Part shown: in pieces, positions 6,818-7,809 of the stretch | Position numbering within the stretch: the stretch's first letter is position 1 | Layout: each line of letters opens with the position of its first letter | From: Blastococcus sp. | Lineage (GTDB): Bacteria > Actinomycetota > Actinomycetes > Mycobacteriales > Geodermatophilaceae | Length of the DNA stretch: 7,809 nt | Reading direction: 5' to 3' | NCBI GenBank assembly: GCA_025963345.1 | Contig: JAOPUS010000197.1 | Span: 1-7,809, forward strand | The notes under the pieces: generated by a model | Seen by the model: only the letters and a program-made list of their open reading frames with translations | The model's database searches: none | Told to the model about the DNA's origin: nothing | Translations under genes and position numbers: made by a program

Positions 6818-6874
6818 AGGGATGTCCGGACCCGCCCTCGCCGTCGTACCGTGGTCGAGGTGACGGACATCCCT
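6818..6874. repeat. Perfect 11-bp inverted repeat flanking the ChlI-like gene start
   Basis: AGGGATGTCCG (6818-6828) and CGGACATCCCT (6864-6874) are exact reverse complements separated by 35 nt. The left arm overlaps the candidate -35 region and lies 28 bp before the ilvA start; the right arm covers codons 2-5 of the ChlI-like gene. The left arm also contains part of the 8-bp palindrome GTCCGGAC (6824-6831). A pair of operator half-sites shared by the divergent genes is plausible. Confidence 0.6.
6823..6852 (+). promoter_or_regulatory. Candidate leaderless promoter of the ChlI-like ATPase gene
   Basis: TACCGT (6847-6852) fits TANNNT and ends 7 nt before GTG 6860, which lacks a usable Shine-Dalgarno. 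TGTCCG (6823-6828) sits 18 bp upstream as a weak -35. Transcription would start at the first base of the start codon. The left arm of the 11-bp inverted repeat covers this -35. Confidence 0.4.
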
Positions 6875-7809
6875 GGAGCCACCGCGGCGCCCAGCAGCCC
6901 TTCCCCCGCCCCCACGACCCTCGGTGAGCTCCGCGACGGCGGCGCCGCCTTCCGCCCGGTCAAGGCCGAGCTCCGCACCAACCTGCTGGGCCGTCTCGGC
7001 CGCGGCGAGCCCAGCCTGCCCGGCATGGTCGGGTTCGAGGACACCGTGCTGCCCGAGGTCGAGCGGGCGATCATCGCCGGCCACGACCTCGTCCTGCTCG
7101 GCGAACGCGGCCAGGGCAAGACCCGCCTGATCCGCACCCTCGTCGGGCTGCTGGACGAGTGGACGCCGGTCCTGGTCGGCAGCGAGCTCAACGAGCACCC
7201 GCTGCACCCGATCTCGGTCTGGGCCCATCGCCAGATCGCCGAGCACGGCGACGCCACCCCCGTCGGCTGGCTGCACCGCAGCGAGCGGTTCGGCGAGAAA
7301 CTGGCGACGCCGGACACCAGCGACGGCGACCTCATCGGCGACGTCGACCCGATCAAGGTCGCCGAGGGCCGCACCCTGGGCGACCCCGAGACGGTGCACT
7401 ACGGGCTGGTGCCGCGCACCAACCGCGGCATCTTCAGCGTCAACGAGCTCCCCGACCTCGCCGAGCGGATCCAGGTGGCGCTGCTCAACGTGCTCGAGGA
7501 GCGCGACATCCAGATCCGCGGCTACCGGGTGCGACTGCCACTGGACCTGCTGCTCGTGGCCAGCGCCAACCCCGAGGACTACACCAACCGCGGCCGGATC
7601 ATCACGCCGCTCAAGGACCGCTTCGGCGCCGAGGTGCGCACCCACTACCCGCTCGAGCTCGCTGACGAGATCCGGCTGCTGCACCAGGAGGCGCACGTCG
7701 CCTGGAACGGTGGCGGGGCACACGACGCCTTCGAGCACCCGATCATCCCCGAGCACCTGGCCGAGATCATCGCCCGCTTCACCCGCCTGGTCCGCGAGTC
7801 CAGCCACGT
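6860..7809 (+). CDS. ChlI/MoxR-like AAA+ ATPase (magnesium-chelatase-type, Rv0958-like), 3' end beyond window
   Basis: 316 residues are visible from GTG 6860 and the frame is still open at the window edge. After a Pro/Ser/Ala-rich N-terminus comes the AAA+ core: Walker A GERGQGKT at 81-88, a KLATPDTSDGDLIGDVDPIKVAEG insertion (147-170), a Walker B-like GIFSVNELPDL (190-200) in which Asn195 replaces the usual Asp next to Glu196, sensor-1 ASANPEDYTNRGR (234-246, Asn237) and the arginine-finger-like LKDRFGAEVRTHYPLEL (251-267). It resembles the mycobacterial Rv0958 'magnesium chelatase' protein of about 460 residues, so roughly two thirds is present. In that family the next gene encodes a von Willebrand factor A protein, with which the ATPase is thought to act; that gene would lie to the right. 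A real chlorophyll or cobalamin chelatase role is unlikely. GTG 6860 is chosen because a TANNNT box lies 7 nt upstream; ATG 7024 is internal to the core. Confidence 0.9.
   Translation, partial: MTDIPGATAAPSSPSPAPTTLGELRDGGAAFRPVKAELRTNLLGRLGRGEPSLPGMVGFEDTVLPEVERAIIAGHDLVLLGERGQGKTRLIRTLVGLLDEWTPVLVGSELNEHPLHPISVWAHRQIAEHGDATPVGWLHRSERFGEKLATPDTSDGDLIGDVDPIKVAEGRTLGDPETVHYGLVPRTNRGIFSVNELPDLAERIQVALLNVLEERDIQIRGYRVRLPLDLLLVASANPEDYTNRGRIITPLKDRFGAEVRTHYPLELADEIRLLHQEAHVAWNGGGAHDAFEHPIIPEHLAEIIARFTRLVRESSH

Noticed and set aside
6053..7807. Long minus-strand frames opposite the ChlI-like gene, including an upstream extension of ilvA to 7374
   Set aside because: The plus-strand ChlI-like protein here has complete AAA+ motifs, and ilvA has a good Shine-Dalgarno at GTG 6789, so the upstream minus-strand frames are non-coding.
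1..7809. Search for CRISPR arrays, tRNA/rRNA genes, insertion sequences, phage attachment sites or a defence island
   Set aside because: No regularly spaced repeats, cloverleaf sequence, transposase or integrase motifs, or defence-type domains are visible on either strand.

Overview
This window looks like an ordinary chromosomal segment of a very GC-rich actinobacterium. The evidence is the strongly GC-biased third codon positions, GTG starts, an actinobacterial-style GreA (…LKENGGYHAAK…), a DrrA/DrrB-type ABC exporter and a ChlI-like AAA+ ATPase that resembles mycobacterial Rv0958. My best guess at family is Geodermatophilaceae or a relative. That is inferred from overall impression, not from any search.

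Layout. The left edge (+ strand) holds the 3' part of greA, followed 8 bp later by a small RNHCP zinc-ribbon gene. A convergent junction of about 100 bp (735-833) carries candidate terminator hairpins. The middle is a long minus-strand block, read from right to left: ilvA (threonine ammonia-lyase with ACT domain), a DrrA-type ABC ATPase, its DrrB-type permease, an SRPBCC lipid-binding-fold protein, and a Dcp-type M3 zinc metallopeptidase. At the right edge a divergent intergenic region of 70 bp separates ilvA from a plus-strand ChlI/MoxR-like AAA+ ATPase that runs off the window.

The most notable abnormality is a one-base frameshift in the ABC ATPase gene, at about 4900-4903, just after the Walker B/D-loop. 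The N-terminal half and the C-terminal half (H-loop region and DrrA-type C-terminus) are both well conserved but lie in different frames. The permease start overlaps the ATPase stop (ATGA), so the pair was one translationally coupled exporter unit. The original frame happens to stay open through the rest of the ATPase gene and joins the permease in frame, so the literal sequence reads as a spurious ATPase-permease fusion.

Several regulatory signals are visible. Three genes (ABC ATPase, SRPBCC, ChlI-like ATPase) have a TANNNT -10-like hexamer 6-7 nt before the start codon, as expected for leaderless actinobacterial transcripts. A perfect 12-bp palindrome overlaps the one before the SRPBCC gene. 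A perfect 11-bp inverted repeat with a 35-nt spacer brackets the candidate promoter and start of the ChlI-like gene. I see no mobile element, CRISPR array, tRNA or rRNA, and no clearly new multi-gene system. The ChlI-like ATPase is the gene most likely to belong to a poorly characterised system (AAA+/VWA), but its expected partner lies outside the window.
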